Source of the DNA: Voacanga thouarsii
Taxonomy: Eukaryota; Streptophyta; Magnoliopsida; Gentianales; Apocynaceae
Assembly (NCBI GenBank): GCA_026120185.1
Contig: JANUWF010003366.1
Span: 3,472,001 to 3,536,000 of the forward strand
Reading direction: 5' to 3'
DNA: 64,000 nt
The translations under genes were made by a program, and so were the position numbers. Below, piece after piece: positions 23,346 through 35,720 of the stretch. Every line of letters begins with the position of its first letter. The first letter of the stretch is position 1. Under the pieces are notes generated by a model. The model searched no databases. It was not told the origin of the DNA and was given only the letters and a program-made list of their open reading frames with translations.

Positions 23346-24420
23346 TTCTTTTTCTTCTTTTTCGTTGGTTTTGTTATGGTGACCCATGAAGATTCTTTCG
23401 GATATCAGGCAAAAAAACATTTGCCAGACTTATTTTCTAATTTGTCTAACTTTGTCCTCTTCACATAAGTAGGACATCATCGAATTCTCAAGTGAGTTAG
23501 CTTTGGTCTTTTACCATAAAATAGCTCAAATGGGGTAGTATCAATAGTTTTTTATGGAACTATGTTTAGAATATAAACACCAGTTTCAAGTGCATATCCC
23601 CAAAACTATTTTAAAAGATCTGTAAAAGCTATCATGGATCGAGCCATGTCTAATAAACTTTGATTTCTTCTTTCAGATACACCATTATATTGAGGTGGAT
23701 GTAGTGGAATCCATTGAGATAATATCCTATTATTTGTAAGATAACATTGAAACTCTTGGCTTATGTATTCACCTCCTCGATTTGATCTTAGAGTTTTAAC
23801 ACTTCTACTAAGTTGTTTCACAACTTCATTCCTGATTTTTTTTTTTTTTTAATTTGTCGACGGCTTAGGATTTGTATTTTATTAAATTCAAATTCCCATA
23901 TCAAGAATAATCATCAATAAAGGTGATGAAGTATTGATAATCCTCTCTTGCTTACATTGTCATTAGTCCACATACATCAGTATGTCTTAATTCTAATAAT
24001 TGCTTAGCCCTTTCTCCTTTCTTAGAAAGAGAGGTTTTAGTCATTTTTCCTAGTAAGCAAGATTCACAAGTTTCATATGATTCAAAATCAAATGAGCCTA
24101 AGTCACCATATTTAAATAACCTAGAGATGCGATTCTCGTTTATGTGGCTTAAACGATAATGCCATAAGTAAGATAAGTTCGTTTTATCTTTTCTTAGTTT
24201 TTTTACTATTTATATTGAGAGCTTGATTTTCCATATCTAGAACATATAAACCATTCATCAAAATTGACGTACCACAATAGATATCATTTAATGAAAAAGT
24301 ACAACTTTATCCTTAAAAATTAAATGAAATCCAAGTAAATCTAAACAAGCAACTGAGATAATATTTTTAAGTAAAACTAGTACATAATAACAGTTTTATT
24401 ATTCTAGAATCAATTTGGAA
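23346..24420 (-). pseudogene. Copia B1 integrase
   Basis: Minus strand: the HHCC region includes YRLSHINENRISRL and CESCLLGK near 24050-24160, followed by DVCGLM (first acidic residue). Then comes LRSNRGGEY near 23780, where relatives have LRSDRGGEY, so the second catalytic aspartate is asparagine. GVSERRN, with the catalytic glutamate, lies near 23680. The C-terminal TPFELFYGKRPKLTHLR and a YPKESS motif run to about 23380. The frame is broken many times. The coding region ends abruptly and the leader of copia B2 follows. Confidence 0.88.
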
Positions 24421-24700
24421 GGCAAGTGAAGATGATAAGTCCCCACAGTAAATGCAGTAACCTTTGCTCCATTTGCAGCACGTAAGTCGACATGACTTTT
24501 CTCAAACTTCCTACTGTTCTTTAGTCCCTACAAATTGTTATACAAATGAGATCCCCATCCAGCATCAAATACCCATATCTCATTATTAAAAGTAGTATTG
24601 ATCTCAATCTTACACACACTAGGAGTAGACATGGAAGTGCTTGCAAGCTTTCTCTTCTCCTTCATTTCTTTAAGTGATTCCAAGTAGCTTTTGTAGTTGC
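24420..24700 (-). pseudogene. Copia B1 protease
   Basis: The minus strand after the zinc knuckle reads EINTTFNNEIWVFDAGWGSH near 24560-24620. The family motif is DTG or DSG; here it is D-A-G. VDLRAANGAKV and VGTYHLHLPS follow, as in the protease to pre-integrase region of copia. The same segment in copia B3 (63820-63960) reads VLDTGCRSH. Confidence 0.75.
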
Positions 24701-25453
24701 ACCTCTAGTGGCCCATCTTGCCACAATAATGACAAGGGCATTTGATTGTTATCTCCTTCTTCACAGCACTTTTAGGCTTAGTGGAATTCTTCTTCTTGTT
24801 CTTAATAACTTTTTTTTTAGAAGTAGAAGAATTCACCAACATTGTTGTATTATTTTCCTTCTTCATGGAGGATTCAATAGTCTTGAAAAGATTGATCAAC
24901 TCAGGTAGTGTGGTCTCAATCTTGTTCATTTGATAATTAATCACAAATTGTGAAAAACTACTTGGCAAAAATTATAAAATTAAGTCAATGCTTAATTCAT
25001 GATCCATCACAAAACCAAGAGATCCAAGCCTCTCAATCAAGCCCAATATTTTCAGCCTATGTGTAGCTACTGAAACACCTCTATCATTTTAGAATGGAAT
25101 AAATGTTTAGAGATCTCATATATTTCCATTCTTACTTGTTGGTCAAACAACTCCCTTAGATGGAAGATGATAGAGTAAGCATCTATATGCTCATGCTATT
25201 TTTGCAACTCAGAGTTCATTGACACCAACATAATACAAGATGCTCTGTCACTATTCTCCTTATGCTTCTTGTTAACCTCATGCTCATCAGCAGGAGCATC
25301 TTTGGCTGGAGGTAGAAGAATAGAAGCATCTATCACGTAGAGAAACTTCTCCGACTTGAGTACAATTCTCAAGTTTTTATACCAGTCTAAGAAATTAGTC
25401 TCAATAAGCTTGTTTGTCTCCAATATGCTTCGTAAGTTCAAATTTTTTGTCAC
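24661..25453 (-). pseudogene. Copia B1 gag
   Basis: The N-terminus NLRSILETNKLIETNFLDWY is clear. The expected ATG is GTG (25451-25453), whereas copia B2 has ATG in the same place. The capsid continues with LRIVLKSEKFLYVIDA and, after frame changes near 25190-24970, PSSFSQFVINYQMNKIE. A lysine-rich region and a zinc knuckle CHYCGKMGH near 24705-24740 follow; a stop comes just after the histidine. Confidence 0.9.
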
Positions 25454-25458
25454 GATGT

Positions 25459-27041
25459 AAATGACCTAGATGAAAGATAAGAGACATTAGACTATGTATA
25501 TGCACATGAGGTCTTTAATTAAACGTGTATTTATACCCCTATTTTACTTAAATCAATAGCCCTCATTGTTAGTTCGAGAAAACCTATTTGAAGCTTTCCT
25601 AGTAGACCAATATTCTAATTCTTTAAGAATGACCTTAGGTGTGCCAAAAAAAAAAAAAAAAAAACCACTCTTAAGATCAATGGTAGGTATCTAATACAAA
25701 TTGCATCAAATGTAACTACAGGTTCATTAGATGATTAATATCATTTAATCTTAAAGAATTTAGTGCTATCCTAACTTAGTTTCTAATATTTTTAATGCTT
25801 GGGTGTGCCCAACCAAGATAAAGATATTAGTTAAATCCAACCCATTAATTCGGAATCAAATTTCATAGTTTGAACATGCTCAATGCTGAGTTAAGGTTTG
25901 GTGTTCCCAACAACCTAATTTTGAAAAAGATCTCTCGTTCTTGCTATATTAATGAAAGGTTTTAGATTTAATAAAATTTGAGAGATTTAATTATTTAATT
26001 GGTGGTCTCATTGTTAGGCATGCATAATCATCAATACATTGACAATATTATAATAGACTCAATTACATAGCTTGGTTATGGACTCATCTAGATTAATTTC
26101 CTTGAGCTAAGTAGGAAATTAAATTTGGTCAAACTTATGTTTTCATGCATGTTTTGAGAAGAAAGTCTTACTATCTTCTTGTTTCATCTTGATCGCCATC
26201 TCTATAAGCTCATAAAATAATTTTGATATCTAACCTATGTAATATAATTACATAAATTCCTAATAAAAAAAAAAACTCAATTTACATTCGTGAGAAGAGA
26301 AATTACAAAAGCATTATTGACAAAGACAGGACTCTTAGGCCCTATTTATTCAAAATAAAAGAATAAAAAAGTATGACACAATATTCATTATTCAAAATTA
26401 ATTGGTCTAAGTCCATAAGCGAGCCAATATGCCAAAATATGCTTTAAGCAAAATAAATTCACTTGAAATATAAATTCTAAAATAATTATTTTGGTAAAGA
26501 ATAAACAATAGATCCAAAATCCTATTTTGGAAACTATTCAGGTTTCTTTTGAAAAAGAAAACTTTTTTGTGGGTTAAAACAAAACAAACAATTTTTTTAA
26601 CACCCCTGGACTGCCTGGAATCCTCCCTGGGTAGCCTTAGACCTTCCTAGGCCACTTGGGAGGTCCCTGGTCCTAGGCCGCTTGGTAGCTGCCTGGGTAG
26701 CTTAGGACTTTCCTAGGCTGCCTCCTTGGGCAGCCTTGGCTGCCTAGTCACTGGAAATGTGTTTTTCCTTTTTTTTTTTTTTTTTTGTTGTTTCAATCCA
26801 ACTTTAGAAACAAATTTCTTGTTGCATTTGGATTTGAAAACATGTTAATCTGTACTAACAAATCAGTGTGAATACTATCAGAACAATTAAAATCAACCCA
26901 CTAAAATGAATTTTCAAAATCAAAATATTTTTGAAACAATTTCATATAACCAAATATAATTTTGAAACAATTTCAAAATTTAGAATATTTATAAAACCAA
27001 TAATGAACTATAAAACACATTCGAAATGGAATTGATACCAC
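25459..27041 (-). other. Copia B1 leader and degenerate PBS
   Basis: About 1.6 kb separate the gag start from the 5' LTR. On the minus strand the bases after the LTR read TGGTATCA (27032-27039), matching the first eight bases of the initiator-Met PBS; the rest is lost. No coding sense was seen. It holds a GC-rich repeated patch at 26600-26755 and an A-run at 25649-25667. Confidence 0.7.
26600..26755. repeat. GC-rich degenerate repeats in the copia B1 leader
   Basis: Within otherwise AT-rich sequence, short words such as CTGCCTGG, GGGTAGC, CTTAGACCTTCCTAGGC and CTTAGGACTTTCCTAGGC recur several times in about 150 bases. Function unknown. Confidence 0.6.
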
Positions 27042-28870
27042 TATTGGATATCTATCATGCAAACCAGTTTATACACAATGAAAAAATAAAACTAAATTCA
27101 TGCAACATGATCAATCGTATGTAATTAAACGGGTTAGGAGAGGGTAGAAAATTTTGTTACCTAAAAACGTGGCTTTTAAAATTTTTTTGCATGCGTAGAA
27201 CCCTTCCATAAACTCGTTCAAGCATGAACCACCAAATTCCAAAATAGGAATTTCTCTAATATTAATCCACACGAGGATGTATTCAAGAACCACCAAAATT
27301 TTTTACTAGAAAAATAATGTGGCAGCTACGGATTTAATTTGTTTTCGGAGAAGAAATTGAAGGAAAAATGCTATAGAGGTTTTCCTTATTTTTAAGAAAG
27401 TGGTCGTTTTCTTTTTACCCAAAAATCTGAGAGAAAAAACTCTATGGTTTTTTTAATCACTTGTTATAGAGGTTCGTCGCCTCTGGAAACAAAAACCACA
27501 AATTGTTTTCCTAAACCTTTTTAGGAAACAAGTAAGCTTTCCCCATTTCCTTTTCCTTCCCTTGAATACACGAAAGAACTCTGTGTTTCCTAAACATTTT
27601 TAGGAAACTAAAAAAAAAAATAAAAAAAAGCCTTTTATTCCATTATGGGCTTTGCGATTCAAATATCGCAATTACGCCCACAAGCCTTTCCAAACTAATT
27701 GTAACATAATTAGCCCATAATTATTATTTCTTTTCAAAAATTAACTCCATAATATCATCATATAATATATTGAGTACATGTTTCTCTATTATGTGTTACC
27801 TTTTAAGTTTTTCGGTCTATTGATAGTAAAATTTGAATTAATTCTAATAACTATAGGATAAATAATCCTTAATAATTAGAATTAAGTTATGATTAATTTA
27901 TTAATTCTATAATCAATGAATTCATATTTAGCATATCAAGAGCAGTATCTAGCAATACATCATGACCACCCAAAAGTGCAGAAAGTCAAGTATCTTGAAG
28001 TAAACCTTTCAATAGTAAAATATCAGTGTAATAAACTCCTTTCATTATAATGTATTTCATTCAGTTTAGAGTATAGAATTAGTGCCAACTCCCACTACAA
28101 TATAATTAATTCTAGTTTGAATTTATTAGTACTTGTTCTAGAATATATTACTTAACATGTGTATCAATTTGGAACTATTTCAAAACACAGTCGCTTTGGC
28201 CAAGGACTTCACGAGTAATGATTTAATACAAGGGGCCATGAGATACACACTCCTACTATTAGGAGTGATGAATTTTTTATTGACCTTCTCAGCTACTTTT
28301 GTTTACTTTACGTTGTACCCAATATCTATTCTATAGGCGGTCCCAGATGAGACTCCAAAGATTGAAATCAAAGTACAATACTTAGTAAACAAAGTATCTT
28401 AGAAATATCAAGTCTAAGGATACTTCCACATCTGCAATAATAAGATTTTAGCATTGGCACTAAATAGTTATCCATGTAATTTTCTCATAGTTAGGTCATC
28501 TAATAAACTTATTTAGATAACAAGTATCCATGTGTTAACTTTGAGTATCACAGTCCTTATGGATGTGAGAACCATCGCTTGATCAAATTAAGAAGCATAA
28601 CACGTGCTAGTCTTTGCACATTAATGATGTCATATTTCATTGATACTCTGACTAGGGATAATTTAATCACAAGTACAATATAGTATAGTAGGAATATTAC
28701 ATTCTAATCTCTATTATAACATTCTTATCACTATACTATGTGCTTAGGACTTTATCTAATAATTTTATACACATATCCGGAATATGATTAATTAAAATGA
28801 AAGAAAATGAATGTCATTATTAATTGAATACGTAAAATACATTATACAAATGATTAATTCTAGGCCAATA
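27042..28870 (-). repeat. Copia B1 5' LTR
   Basis: The PBS-proximal end is at 27042 (TATTGGATATC, aligning with TGTTGG elsewhere). The body is colinear with 2204-3396, 5691-6376 and 17745-18988. The distal end near 28857-28870 (ATTCTAGGCC) aligns with the LTR start region at 17295-17315, after which homology stops and gypsy D begins. The exact right terminus is uncertain by about 20 bases. Confidence 0.8.
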
Positions 28871-28887
28871 GGTGGCTCCTCTAGTGC

Positions 28888-31271
28888 TGGTATAACACCC
28901 TACTACCTACGTACCCTATTAAGGCTGGGGATGTCGGCCCGTCCACAGGACAAGGGGTCTTTATAACTAGGACTTACAAAAGAAAGGAAAGAAACAATCT
29001 AAAACAAACTTATTACAACTCAAATAATACATGAACAAATCCAAAAAATAAATATATGCCTGCTAGAGTCTCTCAAAATGAAATACATAGAAAAAGAAAT
29101 AAGTCTTCAAAATAAAGGCAATCTCTAATCATTAACCCTAATGACAGGATCGACCTGAAAGCATAGTATAAAAAGGTGGTGAGACATAAATCTTAGTAAG
29201 CCCGTGTGTGTTTTGAGTGCTTCAGTTAAACCAGTTCATGTATACAAGTTGAGAAATTTTCATAAAAGTAAATGATGGCAAGTCCTGAATAAATTTCACA
29301 AATGAGGAGTGGTGTTTTTCTTTCAAACCATACATGTATACAATAAAAGCAACCATTCAAAAAAGGTAGCTATGGTACCACACTTTGTGCCCCATAACAA
29401 AAGAATGCTCAGGACACTATACTTTGCTTATACTGATACAAGGTAGGTGTACTGCCTATTGAGTGAGATACTTCTCTATCTCTACATCCAAACTTACTAA
29501 TTGTCCATTTTGGAAATACACAGTCCACTTGACTGTACTTGTTAGCTCGGACCAGTACGATCTACTGGCTTGGTATCCTATCCAGGAAGGACTCACCCCT
29601 CAGAGATAGCCACCTATTGAGAAACTTACCCTAACCCTTTAAATACTAGTCCTTGTAGTCTACCTTTATTGAGTACTCAACATTGCTTTTCTCCCTCTTG
29701 GGAAGAGAATGATCATTCAATGTGATTTTTTTGAAATAGCAATTATGGTTTCCAAAATTCCTTGTCAAAGTTGATTTTTAGAAAAAGTTTAGGATTTTGT
29801 GTAAAATAACTTATTCAACTTAAAATGGTTTGTTAGACTAAAAGGAAAAAGAAAATTGTCCATAATTGTATTCATAGTACAATTTCTCGTATACATCATG
29901 TTTGATTTGCCAAGGTGACTTTGATATTCAAATAGCTTTATGTAAGAACTTACCTGATCTTTTGCTTTTCCTAGGTACAATAGCCTTCCAAAATAATTCA
30001 GGGCAACTTAACCCGGCCTGGGGTAAATATAGGATATAAGTCCCAACATCTAGACAAAACATGGTTTAAATAAATAATTCTTAGCCAACATGCTTAAGCT
30101 CAATTAGATACAACAACTAGTTATGACAACAATGCCTTAAGCTTTAACACTAGTTAATAAAGTATTTTATAGAATAAGATTAATTTGATAAGTTAAAACA
30201 AAGAGGTATTATACATAATAAATTATAATATTAACTATTTATAATCAAATAATAAATAATGAGTACTATTAATAAATAAAATTAGTAATAAATAATAAGT
30301 ATTTTTAATAATAAATTCTAAATAATATTGGCAATAAATAATAAATAATATTATTACAAATAATAAGAAATATCAATAATAGATTTAAATAATTTTAATA
30401 ATAAATCATAAATAAATTATTCTTATATAAATAATATTTATGAGTGTAAATAAAAGTTTTGGTAAGGCTAACTAATAGTAATATGAATATAAAAGACATT
30501 TGATATTAATTAATTCCAATATTATTATTTATATTTAACAAAAATATTGTTATTTATTTATCTAATAAAATAATAGTATTTCAACTAATCATTAATTTTG
30601 AAATATTTGCGCGTATCGAAATTAGTCAATTAAATTAAATAATAATATTAATTATATTAATAGTAATAATGATAGTAAGAATAATACTAAAAATAATAAA
30701 AGTAGTTCTTACAATAATTTTTAATGATTGTAGTAAAATACTAGAGAAAATTTATATACATATTCATACACACATAGATCTAAAAAATAACATGTTGATT
30801 TATCCAAAAAGAGGCTTGTATTAACATACATCACAACAAGGGTGATACTCTACTAGATATAATATTATTTATGGATTTATTAAAAAATATAACATCATGA
30901 AGACATAATCAACACTGATGGTTTAGTGCCTATCATACATCAAACATCCCTAAAGCTCTTAATCCTAATGAACATACAATTATCTTAAAGCATAATCCAT
31001 ACTTCATGAGTCACAACATTCATTCAAAGCTTCATATATTAAATCTATTCCCTTCACCCACATATATTTCTAACCCTACATTATTCAATCAACCTATCAA
31101 ATCCATCATCTAAGAGCCTTGAGTTTGAAAATTTAAAGAGGCAATAAAGAAAGAAATACTTATTTTGATGATCGTTAGTTGAAGATACCGCATTGTTCAA
31201 TGAAGGTCCTTGAATGCTTGAGGGTCCTTCCTTGGTTGAACTTGTTTAAGAATGGCCATCAATGATTCGGT

Positions 31272-31341
<70 letters not shown>

Positions 31342-32944
31342 TGTTTTGTGCGTGTCTTGTGAATGATGGAAGAATGGCCTAGCTAGGGGAAAGGATTTCG
31401 GTTATCCATGTAAAAGAGAGAAAGTTTCAGTTTTTTCAAATTTCAAATTGAGGGAAATATGAAGATGTTTGAGGCAGAAGATTGGTTAATGGTGTTTGCA
31501 CCTTGAAGATTTCTTGTCCTTCAATTCTGAATGGCTGAACTAGCTATGATTTGATCATGGAATGAAGAATTGTTCAGCTTTGCAGCTAGCCAAAAATGGC
31601 TGTGAAATAGCAGAGAAATTTCTGATTTAATCCTTTAGCTAGATAAGTGTTTAATGGAGGAAAAATCTGGAATTTAATTTTTTATTTTGAAAAGTTTTGA
31701 ATGAAGTAAAGATAGGAGTGTTTTGACGTGTGTTAATAGAGTCCTAATGACCAAGGTAGATGAAAAAGCCAAGGTGTTTTGTTCATGGCTGTAACATGGC
31801 CGAAAATATGTAGAAGGATGATGAAGAAATTGGTTCTTGCTTTAAATAGGCAAAGCTGGAAAAAAAATTCTGGAATTTAAGCTTAAGAACTCTTAGGATT
31901 TCAAATGATTTTGTGCAGAATTTTCGGGCTACTTTGAAATGGGTTTGCAGCTGGAATTTAGGACTGTTTGAAGGTCCATTAATGGTGGTTTTCCAGCTAC
32001 CATCTTGGAGAAGAAAGAGGAATGTTTCAGGTGTTCTTATGCACAAATTAATGGCTCAATGTTCATGTCCAAAGCTTGGTTGTTTGCTAGAAAAATTTCT
32101 TGTTTGGTATAGATTGTACAATCTGTGAAATTCCAAGGTGTTTTTAGCTTTCATCTTACACCAAATGATTGGTTCTATGCAAGAATTAGGTAGGGAAAGG
32201 TTATTGAAATTTTCAAAAACCAGCCATGAATAATTTCTGGAAATTTTTTCAGATTTTAGCCAAAACAAGAACAAGAAGACAATGAAGTTCTTCGAAAAAT
32301 AGCTCTTATGATTTGATTGATAACCTCTTTATATTTTTCTTCCACAATTTTTGTCTTCCTCCTATCCCCTAAGAGTTGGAATTTTCGAAACTTCAAGAAA
32401 GGAATTATCCAAGACATTTTATAGCTATTGAAATGAATTAAAGAAATAAGAGTAGTTTAAATTTCAATAGGTTAGGATAAGGCTTGCAAGAATAATTGAG
32501 ATAAAAACACTTCTAGAATTCTTTTTAGGATAAGATCATATGGTTAAGACATTATCATTGTGTCTTCCCTAAGATAACATTCCTAGCTTTAAGGAATGTA
32601 AGAAGAAGAAAAATTCAAACATTGGTTAAGATAATTATGAATAAAACTTAGGTGATGGGATTTGAAATCAAGACCTTAGAGATTAAATCACAAAGCTCCA
32701 ACCACTTAACCATAGTAATTCTTATTTTCCTAACCAAATTCTCTTCTTATTTAAGCCTCAAGCCATCTTCCTATTTCGACCTCAATCAAAATTAACTTTT
32801 TACCCTTACTTCTCAACAAGCATAGATAAACCATATAACCTATATACTACAATTTTTATACACGCAAAATCATTCAAGGAATATATTTTAAGCAAGATGA
32901 TATGATATGCACCCCATTCCTCTTACTCTTGGTGTGGTTTTACA
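28888..32944 (-). repeat. Gypsy D 3' LTR
   Basis: Colinear with 47092-51381. Its minus-strand start is TGTAAAACCACACC at 32944, right after the PPT. It includes a TAA/ATAAT-rich stretch (30190-30700) and a (GA)n(GT)n microsatellite. It is about 230 bases shorter than the 5' LTR, mainly around that microsatellite. Confidence 0.88.
31273..31337. repeat. (GA)n-(GT)n microsatellite
   Basis: GA dinucleotides (31273-31309) run directly into GT dinucleotides (31309-31337). The matching place in the other LTR has only a longer GA run (49449-49503) and about 290 further bases. Confidence 0.95.
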
Positions 32945-33420
32945 TCCTCTTCTCCTTAAAAGAATTTCGTCCCGAAATTCTAGTGTACCTTTATCTCAAG
33001 ACGGGGTATTTCCGCTTCACCTATTCTTCCGTTTCAGATGTGGCATCTTGTGTGCCATGATGCTCCCACTATACCTTTACCATCGGTATTTGCTTATTCC
33101 AGAGAGTCTTGAAACTTCGGTCTAAAATTTTGACTAGTTTCTCCACATAGCTCAAGTCGGCTGGCAAAATCAATGGTTCATTATTCAAAACATGTCCTGG
33201 GTCAGCATTGTACTTCTTTAGTTGAGACATATAGAATACATCATGTATTCCCGTTAAACCATTCAGCAGATCCAGCCAATACGCAACTAGTCCAATTCTT
33301 TCCGTGATTAGAAACGGTCCTAAATATCTCGGATTTAGCTTTCCACTTTTCGGATGCTTCAAGATTCCCCTACTCTGAGTCAACCTCAAAAACACACTGT
33401 CTCCTTCTTGGAATTCCAAT
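32945..33420 (-). pseudogene. Gypsy D integrase C-terminal / chromodomain-like region
   Basis: Minus strand: FQEGDSVFLRL, KHPKSGKLNPRYLGPF, IHDVFYMSQLKKY, ILDRSFKTLWNKQIPMVKV, then (frame change) WEHHGTQDATSETEE. These match the GPY/F region and the C-terminal tail of plant chromoviral integrases, which in relatives directs insertion to marked chromatin. A full aromatic-cage chromodomain is not visible. The frame ends close to the 3' LTR. Confidence 0.8.
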
Positions 33421-34400
33421 TCTCTTCCCCTGTTATCCGTATACCTTTTTGTTGACTTTGAGCTACTTTCAACCTTTCTCGGATCAGTTTCACCTTATCT
33501 AACATTTCCTAAATACCGACTTCTCCAGACTTTGTTATAGGGTCGTCTTCTGACCAACTCTAGTAAAGAGGTATTTGGCATTTATTCCCACACAACACTT
33601 CATATGGGGCCATTCTAATCAAAGATTGGTAGCTATTATTGTAAGCTAATTCTGCATACAGAACGCAATCAATCTACTTATCCCTAAAATCTTATATGTA
33701 AGCTCTCAGAATATCTTCTATTGTCTTAATAACCCTTTCTAACTGACCATCCGTTTGTGGGTGTGTTGTCGTACTGACCTTTAGATTAGAGCCTATCGAT
33801 TCTTGAAATTTGGTCTAAAATCAGGATGTAAACCTTGAGACTCGATCAGACACAATACTTGAAGGTACTCCATGCAATCTAGCTATCTTCTGCACATATG
33901 TTTGAGCTAACTTTGCCATTAAGTCCCTTACGTTCACCTATATAAAATGCACTGATTTAGTTAATCTGTCAACCACTACCCATATGGCATCCTTTTGGGC
34001 CCTTGCCATAGGGAGTCTGGTAACGAAGTCCATGGTCACCTCTTCCTCTTTCCACTCGAATATTGGTAAAAGTTGTAATAATCCTACTGACTTCTTGTGC
34101 TCTGCTTTAACTTTCTGATAGGTTAGGCACGTAGAGACATACTTTGCCATGTCATTCTTCATTCCAGGCCACTAATTAGTTTTCTTCAGATCTTGATACA
34201 TTTTTGCTTCTCTTGGATGAATAGCATACTTGCTTTTATGCACCTCTTCTAAAATCTTATCCTTTAGCTGTTCCTCATCTGGTACACATAAACGATCTCA
34301 GAAATATATCACTGCCGTCTTGTCCTGTCGGAAATCACTGCCTTCCCATTTAGGTTCTTTTCCCTTGAAAAGTTGAAACTCTATATTGCTTTGCTGTTCT
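33421..34400 (-). pseudogene. Gypsy D integrase core
   Basis: Minus strand: CLTYQKVKAEHKKSVGLLQ, then TMDFVTRLP (first catalytic D, near 34040), VVVDRLTKSVHF, SIVSDRVSRF (second D, near 33850) and HPQTDGQLERVIKT (catalytic E, near 33765). All three acidic residues survive, but the reading frame is broken by many stops (for example after KSVHFI). The upstream HHCC zinc finger is only partly recognisable. Confidence 0.88.
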
Positions 34401-35040
34401 TTGATGTTTTCTTACCTTAGATCCGGCGTTAATCTTAGATTACTGATGATAATCCTTCTTTCTTGTACTTTTGTCCTCTTATCCAGTGCATCTTGGATTG
34501 CTTGAATCTTTTGAATTCTTAATTTGGCCATTTTAACTATACGACTCAGGGCATCTATAACAACGTTGGCCTTTCTTGGGTGGTAGTTAATAGGACAACG
34601 ATATTCCTCCAAAAATTCTATCCATCTTCGCTACTTCAAATTCATGTCCTTCTGGGTAAAACTATATTTCAGAATCTTGTTGTCGGTCAACACCTCATAC
34701 TCGGCTCCATAAAGAAAATGTTGCCATTTCTTCATTGCAAAAATAATGGCAACCAGTTCCAAGTCATGCGTTGGATAATTGACTTCATGAGACTTCAACT
34801 TTCAAGAGGCATATGCTATTACCTTCCTATCCTGCATCAGTATCACTCCCAAACCTTCCATAGAAGTATTAATATACAAAGCGTAGGGTTTATTTCCTTC
34901 TGGCAAACTCAGCACTGGCACCATCATTAACCTCCGCTTCAGCTCTTGGAAACTTTTCTCGCATTTCTCACTCCAGATAAAGAGCACATCTTTTCTCAAC
35001 AATTGGGTCACAGGTGATGCTAGTGTTGTGAACCCTTTAA
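34400..35040 (-). pseudogene. Gypsy D RNase H
   Basis: Minus strand: FIWSEKCEKSFQELKRRL, then YALYINTSMEGLGVILMQ (relatives have a D-A-S at the N-T-S, so the first catalytic aspartate is lost), KVIAYAS, then a stop, NYPTHDLELVAIIFAMKKW and EEYRCPINYHPRKANVVIDALSR spanning 34802 to about 34550. This is Ty3/gypsy-type RNase H directly after RT. Confidence 0.88.
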
Positions 35041-35720
35041 TAAATCACCTATAATAGCTGGTCAATCCTAAGAAGCTTTTGGTCTCGGTGAAGTTCTCCA
35101 GCTACTTCCAGTCTGAAACTGCTTCGACTTTTGCTAGGTCCACTTTGATTCCTTCCTTGGTCACAACATGGCCAAGAAACGACACATTTTCAAGCCAAAA
35201 TTCGCACTTGCTAAATTTGGCATAAAGCTTGTGCTCTCTTAGCTTTTCCAATACCAGCTTTAGGTGCTCTGTATGATCCTCTGGACTCTTAGAGTATATA
35301 AGTATATCGTTGATGAATACTAGCATGACCTTATCCATGTATGGTTGGAAAATATGATGCATCAAATCCATAAACACTGCCGGTGCATTAGTCACTCCAA
35401 AAAGCATCACCACGAACTCGTATTGACCATATCTAGTGTTGAAGGCCATTTTACAAATATCCTTCTTGTTAATCCGTACTTGATAGTATCCTTGCCTCAA
35501 ATCCAATTTGGAGAAACAACTAGAGCCTTGCAACTGGTCAAACAGCTCATCAATTAAAGGCAAGGGTTATTTATTCTTGATAGTCAAATTATTCAATCCC
35601 CGATAGTCGATGCACAACATCAAGGTCCCATCCTTTTTCATCACAAATAGCACTGGAGCTCCCTAAGGTGATGTGCTAGGTCTTATGTAACCTTGCTTCA
35701 CTAATTCGTCTAGCTGCTCC
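35041..35720 (-). pseudogene. Gypsy D reverse transcriptase
   Basis: The open frame 35563-35102 reads [56 protein letters not shown] and then [10 protein letters not shown] at about 35300. The family box is (F/Y)xDD; here the first of the two aspartates is asparagine. [20 protein letters not shown] follows. Upstream (35563-35700), frames for the start of RT are interrupted. Confidence 0.92.

Noticed and set aside
17330..28870. Host gene or defence system hidden among the minus-strand ORFs
   Set aside because: Every minus-strand ORF with sense in this stretch matches copia gag, protease, integrase, RT or RNase H.
28883..28887. Target duplication for gypsy D
   Set aside because: AGTGC at the left has no match next to the right LTR end near 51381, and both ends are uncertain, so none is claimed.
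30190..30700. Regular tandem or CRISPR-like array in the ATAAT-rich stretch
   Set aside because: No fixed repeat-spacer structure; it is an AT-rich part of the gypsy D LTR, repeated at 48415-48900 because the LTR is duplicated.
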